DNA from: Bradyrhizobiaceae bacterium Ga0074131
Lineage (GTDB): Bacteria > Pseudomonadota > Alphaproteobacteria > Rhizobiales > Xanthobacteraceae
NCBI GenBank assembly: GCA_001464035.1
Contig: LNEC01000004.1
Location: forward strand, 310,001-374,000
Direction: 5' to 3'
DNA length: 64,000 nucleotides
Part shown: positions 35,153 to 45,224 of the stretch, one piece after another
Layout: every line of letters begins with the position of its first letter
Position numbering within the stretch: position 1 is the stretch's first letter
Translations under genes and position numbers: made by a program
Notes under the pieces: generated by a model
The model's database searches: none
What the model was told of the DNA's origin: nothing
The model's input: only the letters and a program-made list of their open reading frames with translations

Positions 35153-36050
35153 CGGAGGCAGGCCCTTCGGTAATCGGATTGGTGAGGCGGCCGAGGCCTT
35201 CGACCTCGACCTCGACGGTCGAGCCCGGCTTGAGCCATGCCGGCGGCTTGTGCATTCCGGCCACGCCGGCGGGCGTGCCGGTGGCGATGATGTCGCCGGG
35301 TTCGAGCGCCTGCAGGCCGGAGAGATAGCAGATGAGATCGGCGACGCCGAACAGCATGTCCCGCGTCGAACCGGACTGCAACGTGAGACCGTCGACCTTC
35401 AGCGACACCCGAAGCCCCTGCGGGTTGGGCACCTCGTCGCGCGACGCGAGGAAGGGTCCGAACGGCCCAAAGGTCGGAAAATTCTTGCCGCGATCGAAAT
35501 GGCCATCGGCCTTGATGATCTCGCTGGCGCTGATGTCGTTGAAGCAGCCATAGGCTGCGACATGACCGAGCGCATTTTCCTTGGTGACGTTCTCGGCCCG
35601 CACGCCTATCACGGCGGCGAGTTCGGCTTCCCATGTGACGCCGCCGATTCCAGCCGGCATGATGACCTGATGCCCCGGACCGGCAATCGTGCGCGGCGCC
35701 TTCAGGAACAGCACCGGCTTTTCCGGGTGCGCCATGCCACGCTCGGCCAGTGCGTCGCGGTAATTATGCGCGACGCCAAAAATGCGCCGCGGCGCCGGAA
35801 GCGGCGCCATCAGTGTGACGGCATCGAGCGGAAGCGTCGCATCCTTTGCCAGGCCATGGGCATGAATCGCCTTGATGACATCCGGCAGGCCTGCCTCGAT
35901 CATGGCCTGCAGCTGCGGCGCTACGCCCTGCAGCGCCTCGCGCATCGACGGATGCGCGAGATCGACGACACGGTCGGCTGTATCGCTGGCGTCGCCCAGC
36001 AGCACGCCGGCGCGTGCCACACCGTGCGCACTGAAGGTGACGAACTTCAT
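35145..36050 (-). CDS. Fumarylacetoacetate hydrolase-family protein
   Basis: A 301-residue FAH-fold protein. The catalytic core begins at RIFGVAHNYRDALAERGM. Metal-binding acidic residues are in VTWEAELAAVIG and GCFNDISASE, and the end of the fold is LEPGDIIATGTPAGVAG. The family includes hydrolases, decarboxylases and 2-keto-3-deoxy-sugar-acid dehydratases; in this operon the last fits best. Typical length. Confidence 0.88.
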   Translation of the reverse strand: MKFVTFSAHGVARAGVLLGDASDTADRVVDLAHPSMREALQGVAPQLQAMIEAGLPDVIKAIHAHGLAKDATLPLDAVTLMAPLPAPRRIFGVAHNYRDALAERGMAHPEKPVLFLKAPRTIAGPGHQVIMPAGIGGVTWEAELAAVIGVRAENVTKENALGHVAAYGCFNDISASEIIKADGHFDRGKNFPTFGPFGPFLASRDEVPNPQGLRVSLKVDGLTLQSGSTRDMLFGVADLICYLSGLQALEPGDIIATGTPAGVAGMHKPPAWLKPGSTVEVEVEGLGRLTNPITEGPASDA

Positions 36051-36066
36051 GGCGGGGCCATCCGGC

Positions 36067-37206
36067 TCACGCGACCCGGAAACGGTCGATCACGCCGCGA
36101 TCGATCTCGATGCCGAGACCGGCGCCGGATGGCACCTCGATGACGCCCTTGACCTGATGGATCGGCTCGACCGCCAGGTGATCGCGGAACGGATTCTCCT
36201 CCTGCTCGAATTCCAGCATCGGCGGCATCGGAAACAGGCTCGGCGGCTGGTTCGGTATCGAGGCGAGGAAGTGGATGGTCGCGGCGAGGCCGACCGCCGA
36301 ACCCCAGGCATGCGGCACGCATTCGACGCCATGCGTCGAGGCCAGCGTCGCGATCCGCTTGCATTCGCTGATTCCGCCGGCGGCGCAGACGTCGGGCTGC
36401 ACGATGTCCATCGCCTTGCGCACGATGGCGTCGCGAAAACCCCAGCGGGTGAATTCGTTTTCGCCGCCAGCCACCGCCATGTCGAGCGCGCGCGAGACCT
36501 CGACATAGCCGTCGATGTCCTCCGGCGAGATCGGCTCCTCGAACCACTCGATGTCGAGTTCTTCCAGTTTGCGGCCGAGCCGGATCGCGGCCGGGACGGA
36601 GAAGCAATGATTGGCATCGACCATCAGCTTGACATCGGGACCGATGGCCTCGCGCACCGCCTTGACGCGTTCGAAATCGCGCTTGATCGAGCCGAGCCCG
36701 ATCTTCATCTTGATCGCCTTAAAGCCGGCCTTGACGTAGCCGTGCGCTTCCTCGACGGCTTCGTCGACCAGCCGGTCCATGTCGGTGAAATAGAGGCCAG
36801 TGGCGTAGCAATCGACCTCGGTGCGGAAGGCGCCGCCGATCAGCTTGTGGATCGGCTTGTTGCAGGCCTTGCCGACGATGTCCCACAGCGCGATGTCGAT
36901 GCCGCTGATCGCAGCGATCGACATGCCCTTGGGCCCGTAATCCTTGATCCGGTTGTAGAGGTCTTCCCAGATCACCTCGATGTCGAAGGGATCGCGGCCG
37001 ATCACGCGCGCCGCCAACTGGCTATCGATGAACGCCTTCGCAACGGCGGAGGGACCGTAGCATTCGCCCCAACCGACGATGCCGTCATCGGTCTCGATCT
37101 CCACCAGGCAGGTGCCGCGAGTTTTGTAGAGCCAACCGCGGGAAGAGGTGAACGGGCGCGCGACGGGGGCCGCCACGACATGACAGGTGATCTTCTTGAT
37201 GAGCAA
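36067..37206 (-). CDS. Mandelate racemase/muconate lactonizing-type enolase-superfamily enzyme 2
   Basis: A second 379-residue enolase-superfamily enzyme, only distantly similar to the first. FKAIKMKIGLGS carries the KxK base pair. Metal ligands are in MVDANHCFS, EWFEEPISPED and AGGENEFTR; a His appears in CVPHAWGSA. The sequence style resembles sugar-acid dehydratases. Two such enzymes in one operon suggest two dehydration steps or two related substrates. It is second in the operon, after a TctC receptor. Confidence 0.88.
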   Translation of the reverse strand: MLIKKITCHVVAAPVARPFTSSRGWLYKTRGTCLVEIETDDGIVGWGECYGPSAVAKAFIDSQLAARVIGRDPFDIEVIWEDLYNRIKDYGPKGMSIAAISGIDIALWDIVGKACNKPIHKLIGGAFRTEVDCYATGLYFTDMDRLVDEAVEEAHGYVKAGFKAIKMKIGLGSIKRDFERVKAVREAIGPDVKLMVDANHCFSVPAAIRLGRKLEELDIEWFEEPISPEDIDGYVEVSRALDMAVAGGENEFTRWGFRDAIVRKAMDIVQPDVCAAGGISECKRIATLASTHGVECVPHAWGSAVGLAATIHFLASIPNQPPSLFPMPPMLEFEQEENPFRDHLAVEPIHQVKGVIEVPSGAGLGIEIDRGVIDRFRVA

Positions 37207-37272
37207 GCGCTTGGCCTTCTTGTTCTTCTGGGGGAATTGAGATCGGGCAGGGCGGCTACGTGAACCGCCCGC

Positions 37273-38241
37273 TTATTCCTTTTCTTTCGGGAAGGTTTTT
37301 TCCGCCACGGTGCCGAGCGCGACAGCGACGCTGTCGACTTCCTTGGTCAGAGCATCGCCGGTCATGTCGTCGACCAGGAACGCGTTCTTTTTGGCGAACT
37401 CCACGAAGCGGGGATCCTGGATGGCATTGCGGAAGGCCGTGATCAGCTTCGTCCTGACGTCGGCGGGCAGGTTGGCCGGCGCCACTACATATGCCATCTG
37501 CACCACGGGTCCGTAGGGGAACACGTCAAAACCCTTGTCCTTGAAGGTAGGTACGTCAGGGAACATCTCAAGCCGCTGGTTCGCGAACACACCGAGCGGC
37601 TTCAACAGATTATCCTGGATCTGGCCGAGGGTTTCCGACGGTTTCAGCACACCGGAATCGACGTGCTGGCCGAGCAGGTCCGCCACAACCTTGGAGCCGC
37701 CGGTATAGGGTACGTTGACGTAATTGACGCCGGCGGCGCGCGCCGTCATCGACGCGAAGATGTGGTTCAGATTGTAGCTGCCCGGGGTGCCGATCGACAC
37801 CTTGTCGGGCTTGGACTTCATGTAGCCGATGAAATCTTCCAGCGACTTCTGCGGCGCCTTGGTGGACACCAGCAGCATCAAGGGATCGGTCGAGACCCGC
37901 GCGATATGGGTGAAGTCGGCATTCTTCAGCGGCGTCTTGCCTTGGGCGATCAGCGCCAGCGTCGAACTGGTGCCCATGCCGATCGTGTAACCATCGGGCG
38001 CGGCGGCGGCGACTCGGCGCATACCGAGCGTGCCGGTGGCCCCCACGACGTTTTCGATGACGATCTTGATGCCGTGCTCGCGCAGGATCGGATCGAGCGC
38101 GCGCGCCGCGACATCGTTCGAACCGCCCGCATTCCACGGCACGATGAAGGTGATGTCCCGCTGCGGAAAGCCTTGGGCATGGCTGGCGGTAGGCAGGGTG
38201 GCGGCGAGACAGACGAGCGCAGCGGCGGCGTTCCTGATCAT
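37273..38241 (-). CDS. TctC/Bug-family periplasmic solute-binding protein 2
   Basis: A 322-residue receptor with a clear signal peptide (MIRNAAAALVCLAATLPTAS, then HAQ). Family markers: ITFIVPWNAGGSNDVAAR, VIENVVGATGTLGMRRVA, and SIGTPGSYNLNHIFASMTAR. It is the promoter-proximal gene of the minus-strand operon, 67 bases before the second enolase-type gene, and faces the GntR regulator over the palindrome at 38261-38282. No cognate TctAB permease is present. Confidence 0.9.
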   Translation of the reverse strand: MIRNAAAALVCLAATLPTASHAQGFPQRDITFIVPWNAGGSNDVAARALDPILREHGIKIVIENVVGATGTLGMRRVAAAAPDGYTIGMGTSSTLALIAQGKTPLKNADFTHIARVSTDPLMLLVSTKAPQKSLEDFIGYMKSKPDKVSIGTPGSYNLNHIFASMTARAAGVNYVNVPYTGGSKVVADLLGQHVDSGVLKPSETLGQIQDNLLKPLGVFANQRLEMFPDVPTFKDKGFDVFPYGPVVQMAYVVAPANLPADVRTKLITAFRNAIQDPRFVEFAKKNAFLVDDMTGDALTKEVDSVAVALGTVAEKTFPKEKE

Positions 38242-38260
38242 TTTTGTTTCCTCCGGTTTT

Positions 38261-38282
38261 GATGTTTGTTACAACAAACATC
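38261..38282. promoter_or_regulatory. Perfect palindromic operator between tctC and gntR
   Basis: Ten-base arms GATGTTTGTT (38261-38270) and AACAAACATC (38273-38282) are exact inverted repeats around the dinucleotide AC. The core TTGTTACAACAA suits the TTGT-x-ACAA style sites of FCD-type GntR regulators. It lies 20 bases upstream of the receptor start and 79 upstream of the regulator start, so it can control both. Confidence 0.75.
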
Positions 38283-38361
38283 GTTGGCCGGTCAACCTGG
38301 ATAATCGAGCTGGTTTGGATCAACATTTTCGCCCTGCGGGGCGGCGGAGTAGCGAGTCGCC

Positions 38362-39075
38362 ATGACGGCATTGAAACGGATCGAACGTGAACCGCTCTGG
38401 GATCTCGCGCATACCCAGCTGCAGGATGCGTTGCTGGCTGGCCGCTTCGAGCCGGGAAAGGTGCTGACCCTGCGCTCACTGGCCGAGACTTTCGGTACCT
38501 CGATCACCCCGGTGCGCGACGCCGTCACCCGGCTGGTGGCGCAGGGCGTCTTGGCGCAGGGCGCGCGAGCCTCGGCGATCGTGCCGCATCTGTCGCGCCG
38601 CGAGCTCGAACATCTCACCGTGGTGCGGTGTGCGCTGGAGGGCCGCGCCGCGCGCGAGGCCGCTGCGCATCGCGATGAGGCCTCGCTGCGCCGGCTGCAG
38701 GACCGGCTAACGACGATGCAATCGCTGATCTCGGCCCGCAAGCTCGAGAGTTATCTCGAACATCATCGCAAATTCCATTTCGGGATCTATGCGATGTCGG
38801 GCATTCCGCTGCTGGTAGAGACGATCGAGAACATGTGGCTGCGCTGCGGCCCGGTGCTGTCTTTTGTGATCCCCGAATACGTCGTTCTACTCAAAGGCAC
38901 GGACCGTCACACCGCCGCGCTCAAGGCAATCATGGCCGGCGACGCCGATGGAGCCGAGCGTGAGATCGTCGCCGACATCACCGAAGCGGCGCACTATCTC
39001 GCGGGCCTCTGCGATGCCACCGGACGTTTGCGCCGCCCGCTGACAAGTGCTCAGGAAGAACCCCAGATTCGTTGA
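38362..39075 (+). CDS. GntR-family (FCD/FadR subfamily) regulator
   Basis: A 237-residue regulator. The winged helix covers about residues 10-75, with LTLRSLAETFGTSITPVRDA and VTRLVAQGVLAQG. The C-terminal helical FCD domain includes HHRKFHFGIY and DRHTAALKAIMAGD, with histidines and aspartates that usually bind a metal and an organic-acid effector. It is divergent from the sugar-acid operon and most likely represses it until the substrate is present. Confidence 0.9.
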   Translation: MTALKRIEREPLWDLAHTQLQDALLAGRFEPGKVLTLRSLAETFGTSITPVRDAVTRLVAQGVLAQGARASAIVPHLSRRELEHLTVVRCALEGRAAREAAAHRDEASLRRLQDRLTTMQSLISARKLESYLEHHRKFHFGIYAMSGIPLLVETIENMWLRCGPVLSFVIPEYVVLLKGTDRHTAALKAIMAGDADGAEREIVADITEAAHYLAGLCDATGRLRRPLTSAQEEPQIR

Positions 39076-39302
39076 AATCCTACCTAATCACACGATGGGG
39101 GTTCGATGCCGAAATGCTGACGCCGAATCAGACACCAATGCCCGGGCGAAGTCTTGAAACGGGTTGCTCAAGACAAAACCGAAGCCCCTCAAGCCAAACC
39201 CGAGGAAAAATTGCTGCGGCAGAGTTCGTTAGCCTCGTCGAGTTCCAGAGAGCTGTCGAATAAAACCAGCGTGACGATTTGAACCAGCCAAAGCCGACTT
39301 GC

Positions 39303-40379
39303 TCAGATTGGTAGCCCAAGTTGCGATACGTCCTGCTCTTCGGCCTGCAGCGACGATAGCGAAACGCCCAGCAGCCGGACCGGTCGGGGAAGTGGCATCT
39401 CGGTCCGGAGCAAGCCGATTGCCAGGCGCTCAAGATCGCTGCGAGTGGAAACCGCCGAGGTGACCGACCTGCTGCGGGTGATGATCTCGAAATCGTTGAA
39501 CTTAACCTTCAGCGTCACGGTACGCGCCCGTGATCCCTTGTCTTCGCAATGCTGCCAGACCTTGTCTATCAGCGGCTGCAGTTCGGTGGCCATCGCATCG
39601 AACTCAGTAAGGTCGACCAAGAACGTGTTCTCGGCGCCAACCGATTTTCTGATCCGGTTTGCGCGGACCTCCCGATGGTCGACGCCTCTGGATATCCAAT
39701 AGTAATACGAGCCGGCCTTGCCGAAGTTGGCCTGCATGAAGTCGAGCGTCTGGTTACGCATGTCGAGACCGGTGTGAAGGCCGAGCGAATTCATCTTCGC
39801 GCCCGTCGCCGGACCGATGCCGTGAAACTTGCCTACCGGCAGCGTCTCGACGAAGGCAGGGCCCAACTCCGGAGAGATCACGTACTGGCCGTTAGGCTTG
39901 CGGTGATCGGAGGCGATCTTTGCCAGGAACTTATTGTAGGAAATGCCCGCCGAAGCGTTGAGGCCGGTCAGTTCCTTGATCTTAGCGCGGATCGCGAGGG
40001 CCACATCGCGCGCCAGCGGGATACCCTGCAGGTTTTCCGTCACGTCTAGATAGGCCTCGTCAAGCGACAGCGGCTCTATGATCGGTGTGTGCTCGGCAAA
40101 GATTTCCCGAATCTGCTGCGAAACTGCCTTGTAGACCTCAAAGCGAGGTTTGACGAAGATCAGATCGGGACATTGACGCTTCGCGGTGACGGACGGCATC
40201 GCCGACCTGACGCCGAACTTACGTGCTTCGTAGCTCGCCGCCGCCACGACGCCGCGCTCGCGCGATCCGCCCACGGCGACCGGCTTGCCGCGGAGATCTG
40301 GATTGTCCCGCTGTTCGACAGATGCATAGAAGGCGTCCATGTCGACATGGATGATCTTGCGCTGGCGGTCTTCGTTCAT
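39303..40379 (-). CDS. dinB: DNA polymerase IV (Y-family translesion polymerase)
   Basis: DinB copies past damaged bases with low fidelity. Catalytic motifs are HVDMDAFYASVEQ near the N-terminus and LSLDEAYLDV near residue 100, followed by AGISYNKFLAKIASD, helix-hairpin-helix elements (FHGIGPATGAKMNSLG), and the little-finger domain. It ends DVSQLGLPI and appears complete at 358 residues. ATG 40379 (MNEDRQRKIIH) matches the family start; a longer frame to 40433 is open. A perfect alphaproteobacterial LexA box lies 55 bases upstream. Confidence 0.95.
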   Translation of the reverse strand: MNEDRQRKIIHVDMDAFYASVEQRDNPDLRGKPVAVGGSRERGVVAAASYEARKFGVRSAMPSVTAKRQCPDLIFVKPRFEVYKAVSQQIREIFAEHTPIIEPLSLDEAYLDVTENLQGIPLARDVALAIRAKIKELTGLNASAGISYNKFLAKIASDHRKPNGQYVISPELGPAFVETLPVGKFHGIGPATGAKMNSLGLHTGLDMRNQTLDFMQANFGKAGSYYYWISRGVDHREVRANRIRKSVGAENTFLVDLTEFDAMATELQPLIDKVWQHCEDKGSRARTVTLKVKFNDFEIITRSRSVTSAVSTRSDLERLAIGLLRTEMPLPRPVRLLGVSLSSLQAEEQDVSQLGLPI

Positions 40380-40434
40380 TGCATTAGTGGTCTGCCGCAG
40401 ACTCCACGCGACCTTGACAAATGGCGGCGTCATA

Positions 40435-40449
40435 GAACAAAGATAGAAC
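40435..40449. promoter_or_regulatory. LexA (SOS) box, GAAC-N7-GAAC
   Basis: GAAC at 40435-40438 and 40446-40449 with seven bases between; read on the other strand it is the alphaproteobacterial LexA consensus GTTC-N7-GTTC. It lies in the 157-base gap between dinB (minus) and the VRR-NUC/exonuclease gene (plus), so one LexA site can silence both until DNA damage. Confidence 0.8.
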
Positions 40450-40536
40450 GATTATCGCGCAGCGGCAACCCTTTCCTCCGGATGTTGACCCCTCATTTCC
40501 TTGCGCGGGAGCGATGGAAGGTAGAAGGCGCTGCGG

Positions 40537-42697
40537 ATGAAACGGCCGGATCTCCCTGTCTATTATTACCACGACCATTTCGTAGAGATGCTGGCGTTCG
40601 TCAGAGCTACCTACGGATCGATCCTGACGGATGAGCACGAAGCCTTCGTCGATCGTTTCGAGCACCTTTCGAAGGATGCCCAATGCCTGCTGATACGGAT
40701 GGTCAATAGGCGAGGCGCAGTCTTCAATCGGTCGCTGTTCAAGTACGCCGAGATTTCGGATCTGGAGCGCGCTGTCGACGAGCTGCTGGCGTGCGGCCAA
40801 GCGAGATTACTCAAGGAAGAGGACTATTCCGCATTCGCCGCCTGCCTGCCAAAGGACGTCCTGTTCACCGGCGCAAAAGCGGCGGGCCGGACCGATGTCC
40901 GCGTCTCGTGGCCGAAAGCGAAGCTGGCCGATTATTTCTTGGCGCAGGTTCCTTTTAAGGTAGCCGCCGAGCATTGCGGGGCGGCGAAGTTCATCACATT
41001 GGACAACATTAAGCCGTTGGAATTTCTGCTCTACCTCTACTTCGGCAAAACCGAGACTGACCTGAAGAACTTCGCGCTGCGTGATCTTGGAATCATGCGG
41101 ACCAACAAGGCCACTTCGTTCAAGGCCCGTTTCACGGATGGCGACGAGGCAAGGGCCTGCTTTCATTATAGCCGTCTCCTCGCCCGGCTCGAAGTCAAAT
41201 CCAACAGTGTCTACCAGGATGCGGTCACGGACATCTTCCGCGGTCCGGATTGCCCGAGCGACTATGCCGCTGATCTCCGTAGCCGCGCTTCCTGGCAGGT
41301 CGGTCAGTTCTTTGAGAAGCGGGGCGAAACGGATCTCGCCAAACAGCTTTACGGCGCCGGTTCATCGCCCGAATGCAATGAACGGTTGGTCCGTCTGCTC
41401 TATGGCGCCGGCAGCAAGGAGGACGCGGAAGACCTGTTGCGTCGTATGATCGACGATCCGGCCAGCGACGGCGAGTTCGTGTTCGCTACGGATTTCTATG
41501 CTCGGAAATTCGGAGGTCGCAGGACGGGATCGTGCACCGAGCTGCTTCGCGCTGGCGTCACTCTCACGGTCGACGACGTTTATCGCGGCAACCCGGAGGC
41601 TGGCGTCGCCGGCGTGATGCGCCGTAGGGGCTACCAGGTCTTCTTCACGGAGAATACACTCTGGCACTCTCTGTTCGGGTTGCTGTTCTGGGACGAGCTT
41701 TTCGAATCCGAGATGCTTCCCAACACTTTCGATTGGGTACCGCACTGCCTCAAGGACCGCAGCTTCACGCGTCGGTTTGCGGCCCAGATCGACGATAAGC
41801 TTGATGCCGTTCGATCCGGAAATGCCCTCAATCTGCTGCTGAGGCCAATCGCTGCGAAGTGGGCAACGCCGAACGGGATCTTCGCCTGGGATCATGTCAA
41901 CGTCGAGGCGCTGCGGCTGCTGCTCTCGGGAACCAGCGGGGATGGAATCGCGACCATCCTCCGCTCGTTGTGCCAGAATTTCCGCGACATGCGCGACGGT
42001 TTCCCCGATCTCATGATGGGTAAGGACGGCGCGGTCACCTTCATGGAGATCAAGGCCGAGGGCGACGTCATCAGGCGGAATCAACTCACGCGGCTGATGC
42101 AACTCGGGAACGCCGGGATCCGGGCGGAAATCGGCCGGGTCGATTACCGCTTTGATCCAGAGCAGGATTACGTCGTCGTCGACGTGGAGACGACCGGCAG
42201 TTGGACGGCGGGTGATCGGATAACGGAAATCGGCGCAGTCAAGATTCGTAATCACCAGGTCATCGAGGAATGGCATTCACTGTTGAATCCGCAGCGGACC
42301 ATTCCGGCAAGAATCACGCAAATCACGAACATCACAAACGAAATGGTCCGTGACGCACCCGTTGTTCTCGGAGATCGCCGACAGCTTCATGCGGTTCATG
42401 GGCGATGGTATCTTCGTCGCTCACAACGTCAATTTCGACTATGGTTTCATCAGCTACGAATATGAACGGCTGGAGCGGCGCTTCAAATTCCCGAAACTGT
42501 GCACCGTTGCAGGAATGCGCCGGCGTTACCCCGGGCATAAGTCCTATGGTCTCGCAAAACTGTGCGAGCTATACGGGATCGGACTCAAGACGCATCACCG
42601 GGCGCTGTGCGATGCGAGGGCGACCGGCCACCTTTTGAACCTGATGAATCTCAAGCGGGACCGCGCCGAGCCCGAGCTTGACGTCGAAGCAGCCTGA
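40537..42697 (+). pseudogene. VRR-NUC nuclease fused to a DEDDh exonuclease, interrupted by a +1 frameshift
   Basis: The first frame encodes 642 residues to 42465. It has an N-terminal FAN1-like helical region, a VRR-NUC nuclease core near residues 485-530 (GFPDLMM, then VTFMEIKAEGDVIRRNQL) and the start of a DnaQ-like exonuclease (VVVDVETTG, near 544). At about 42361 the homology moves to the +1 frame, which supplies FSEIADSFMRFMGDG, HNVNFDYGF (ExoII) and HRALCDARATG (ExoIII) to the stop at 42697. One extra base in CCCGTTGTT explains this. The break separates exonuclease motif I from II and III, so only the VRR-NUC part would be made intact. The gene sits behind a LexA box, divergent from dinB, which suits interstrand-crosslink or end repair. 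A sequencing error or recoding is also possible. Confidence 0.75.
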
Positions 42698-42991
42698 CGC
42701 GCTCCGGAGCAGAAAGAAAACCGAATTCGGCGTTGCGCGTGTCCACCGGCGCTTTGTCTTCAAAAGACCGCTACTCCTATCTTCCCCCTTGGACGGCGCA
42801 TTGCCTGTGCGCCGCGCGCCGCTGTGCCCGCCCTTCGCTTCCAATAAAGGGACATCTCCCTGCTGCTATGAGGGACCCGCGCAGCTACCCGGTCCGCGTC
42901 TGCTTTGGCCTCAATTACGGACATTGATTGATAGCACCGGCATGTCCGAAAAGTGCCACAACCGGACTCATGCACCGCACAATCCGCGTCA

Positions 42992-43168
42992 CTATTCGAT
43001 CACCTCGTCAGCGAGCGCGAGCAGCGCCGGCGGAATCGCAAGGCTGAGCCTTTTTGCGGTCTTCATGTTGATAACCAACTCGAATCTGGTTGGCTGCACG
43101 ATGGGCAAATCCGCCGGCGGCGGCGGCAAAAATTTCTCGATATCGGCTGCAAGCTCGGCTGATCTCAT
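42992..43168 (-). pseudogene. C-terminal remnant of an ABC_sub_bind-type periplasmic protein
   Basis: A 58-codon piece reading [20 protein letters not shown] and ending [14 protein letters not shown], the characteristic C-terminus of the ABC_sub_bind substrate-binding family repeated in Bradyrhizobium genomes. The corresponding N-terminus lies on the same strand at 45225-45416, on the far side of the acyltransferase gene. The 294 bases between the nuclease gene and this piece hold no supportable gene. Confidence 0.6.
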
Positions 43169-45198
43169 TCGGCTTTCTTCTCTGCGTCAGGCCCGGCGTG
43201 CAGCGCTGAGGCAAACGCGGCAGCGAAGACGCCCCGGTACTGCATCGCGTTGAGGTTGGAAATGTGGGCGGTATCGCGGAAATTGGCCTGCCCGTTCCTG
43301 ACCAGATAGCAATCATCGTGGTCGCAGACCACAGGCCGTGGGTCTACCGTGAACAGTGGCGTATTGCCTCGGTGCTTTTCCACGATTTCGGCCATCGCAT
43401 CCCTGAGGCCGCTCATCGTTAGGCTTGGATCGGCCTTGACCTTCCATTCATCGATGGCCCTGCCAGCGCGAACCTGATTTTCGATCCAGCGTTGCGGAAG
43501 ATCGAAGCCGATGTTCAGGAGCGGCATGATCAGGATGACGGCCTTGCCCGAGATGAGCAGTTTTTCGACCAGGACCGCGACCTCGATCGCATTGGCCCAG
43601 TTGCTTCCGAGCACGACGATGCCGGGCCCGGTGCGGCCCAGCACGAATTCCAGCGTGTCGCGGTTGAATTGCCGGCACGCCGGCTGATCGGAGGAATTCC
43701 GCGAGGGATCGTCGAGAAAAGCCCGGCATCCGTTCTGGGTCGCGATCAGCCCATGTATACCGCTCGCGAGCGCTGAGGCGGAAACTGGATCGAGGTACTG
43801 GTTGGCAAACGAATCGCCCCACAGAATAGCGGAAGGTTCTCCCGCGACCGCCGCGCTGCCAAAACTGCAATAGATCTCGGTCGCCTTCTTCCTGGAATTG
43901 GCATCCCTGAAACACTCATCCCGTGGCGTGCTGGTGCTTCGCGCCAGTTCGGCCGGCAACATGTAGGCCGGCAGCCTGGCTGGGAATCCGCCGTTCAGGA
44001 AAGCGAGCGCCACGAACCCGAGCGACAGCGCAAACGCAACGCCGTAACTCGCCAGCAGCATTCGGGGCGTCCAAAAATCCCGCCGCAATCGGACGGGTTG
44101 CTCAACGTAACGATAGGAGAGCGCGCCGATCGCAAGTGACGCCATCACCATCGACATCTTTTGCGTGACGCCTATGCCGTAACCGCGCAACGACAGCCAG
44201 CTCAGGGCGAAGACCCAGACCGGCCAGTGCCAAAGATAGATCGAGTAGGACCAATCGCCGATGCGCTGCAGCGGCGAGATCGCCAGCAAGCTGCTCGCCC
44301 TCTGTCGTGCCGCGACGACCATGGCCGCGCCCAGGATCGGCAGGATCGTGAGGGCGCCCGGCCATCGCGATTCGGGGAACGGGGCGGGGATGCAGCCCGC
44401 GACCAGCATCCAGCCCAACACAGCGATGACTGGCGTTTCCAGCCACGAGGCTTTCCCGGGACTTTCGGATCGGCGCCGGGTTTCCGCGAGCGCGATCAAT
44501 CCGCCGGCCAATGGTTCCCAGGCTCTCGCGGGCAGGGAGAAAAAGGACGATCCGGTGGCGTTGTGCTGGCTCTCCCACAAACACCACGCCAGCGACAGGG
44601 TCGCTGCGACCCAGAACGCGATCGTCACTGCGCCGACCCTGGACTCTGACTCGGCCTCTGACCTGGAGCTGGAAGCCAGCCGCCAGACCAGCGGCGCCAC
44701 CAGCGGCATCCAGAAATAGAATTGCGTCTCGAGCGAGAGCGACCAGGTGTGCAACAGGGGCTTGGTCTGCGCCGCCATCGCGAAATAGCCGTTGTCGCTG
44801 TTGAACGCGAAGTTCGACTGGAACGCCAGCGCCGATAATGCCTGCAGCAGGTGCTTCAAATATTCGCCCGGCAGGGTGACGAACCAGCCGACGACAATGG
44901 ACGCGGCGATCGTCACCGCCAGTGCGGGATAGATCCGGCGCATCCGCATCATCAGGAACGTGATGAACGAAAACCGGCCCAGCGCCAGGTCGTTCAGCAC
45001 CTTTCCCGTCATCAGGTAGCCGGTGATGACGAGGAAGACATCGACGCCGACAAATCCGCCGGCGAAGCCCGGAATCTGGAAGTGATAGCCAACGACCGCG
45101 ATCACCGAAAACGCCCGCAGCGCGTTGATATCCAGCCGGAAGGCGTCTGCCTTGGCAGGGGTGCTCGTCGCCTTCAGCACAGCTTCCGCTTCTCCCAT
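43165..45198 (-). CDS. Acyltransferase-3 (OafA-like) membrane protein with SGNH domain
   Basis: A 677-residue inner-membrane protein. The N-terminal half has about ten hydrophobic helices starting [18 protein letters not shown], the acyltransferase-3 signature with the catalytic His, and [15 protein letters not shown] and [11 protein letters not shown]. The C-terminal periplasmic SGNH part has the nucleophile block [10 protein letters not shown] near residue 455 and a late D...H pair (NFRDTAHIS). It would O-acetylate a cell-surface polysaccharide or periplasmic glycan. ATG 45198 follows GAGAAGG; a GTG lies at 45228. It is inserted between the two ends of a broken gene. Confidence 0.88.
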   Translation of the reverse strand: MGEAEAVLKATSTPAKADAFRLDINALRAFSVIAVVGYHFQIPGFAGGFVGVDVFLVITGYLMTGKVLNDLALGRFSFITFLMMRMRRIYPALAVTIAASIVVGWFVTLPGEYLKHLLQALSALAFQSNFAFNSDNGYFAMAAQTKPLLHTWSLSLETQFYFWMPLVAPLVWRLASSSRSEAESESRVGAVTIAFWVAATLSLAWCLWESQHNATGSSFFSLPARAWEPLAGGLIALAETRRRSESPGKASWLETPVIAVLGWMLVAGCIPAPFPESRWPGALTILPILGAAMVVAARQRASSLLAISPLQRIGDWSYSIYLWHWPVWVFALSWLSLRGYGIGVTQKMSMVMASLAIGALSYRYVEQPVRLRRDFWTPRMLLASYGVAFALSLGFVALAFLNGGFPARLPAYMLPAELARSTSTPRDECFRDANSRKKATEIYCSFGSAAVAGEPSAILWGDSFANQYLDPVSASALASGIHGLIATQNGCRAFLDDPSRNSSDQPACRQFNRDTLEFVLGRTGPGIVVLGSNWANAIEVAVLVEKLLISGKAVILIMPLLNIGFDLPQRWIENQVRAGRAIDEWKVKADPSLTMSGLRDAMAEIVEKHRGNTPLFTVDPRPVVCDHDDCYLVRNGQANFRDTAHISNLNAMQYRGVFAAAFASALHAGPDAEKKAE

Positions 45199-45224
45199 GA
45201 CCTTCTCACGCGCGACATGCGCCC

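Noticed and set aside
42678..43253. Plus-strand open frame with [15 protein letters not shown]
   Set aside because: It is the antisense of the C-terminal end of an ABC_sub_bind gene; the minus strand gives the real family motif.
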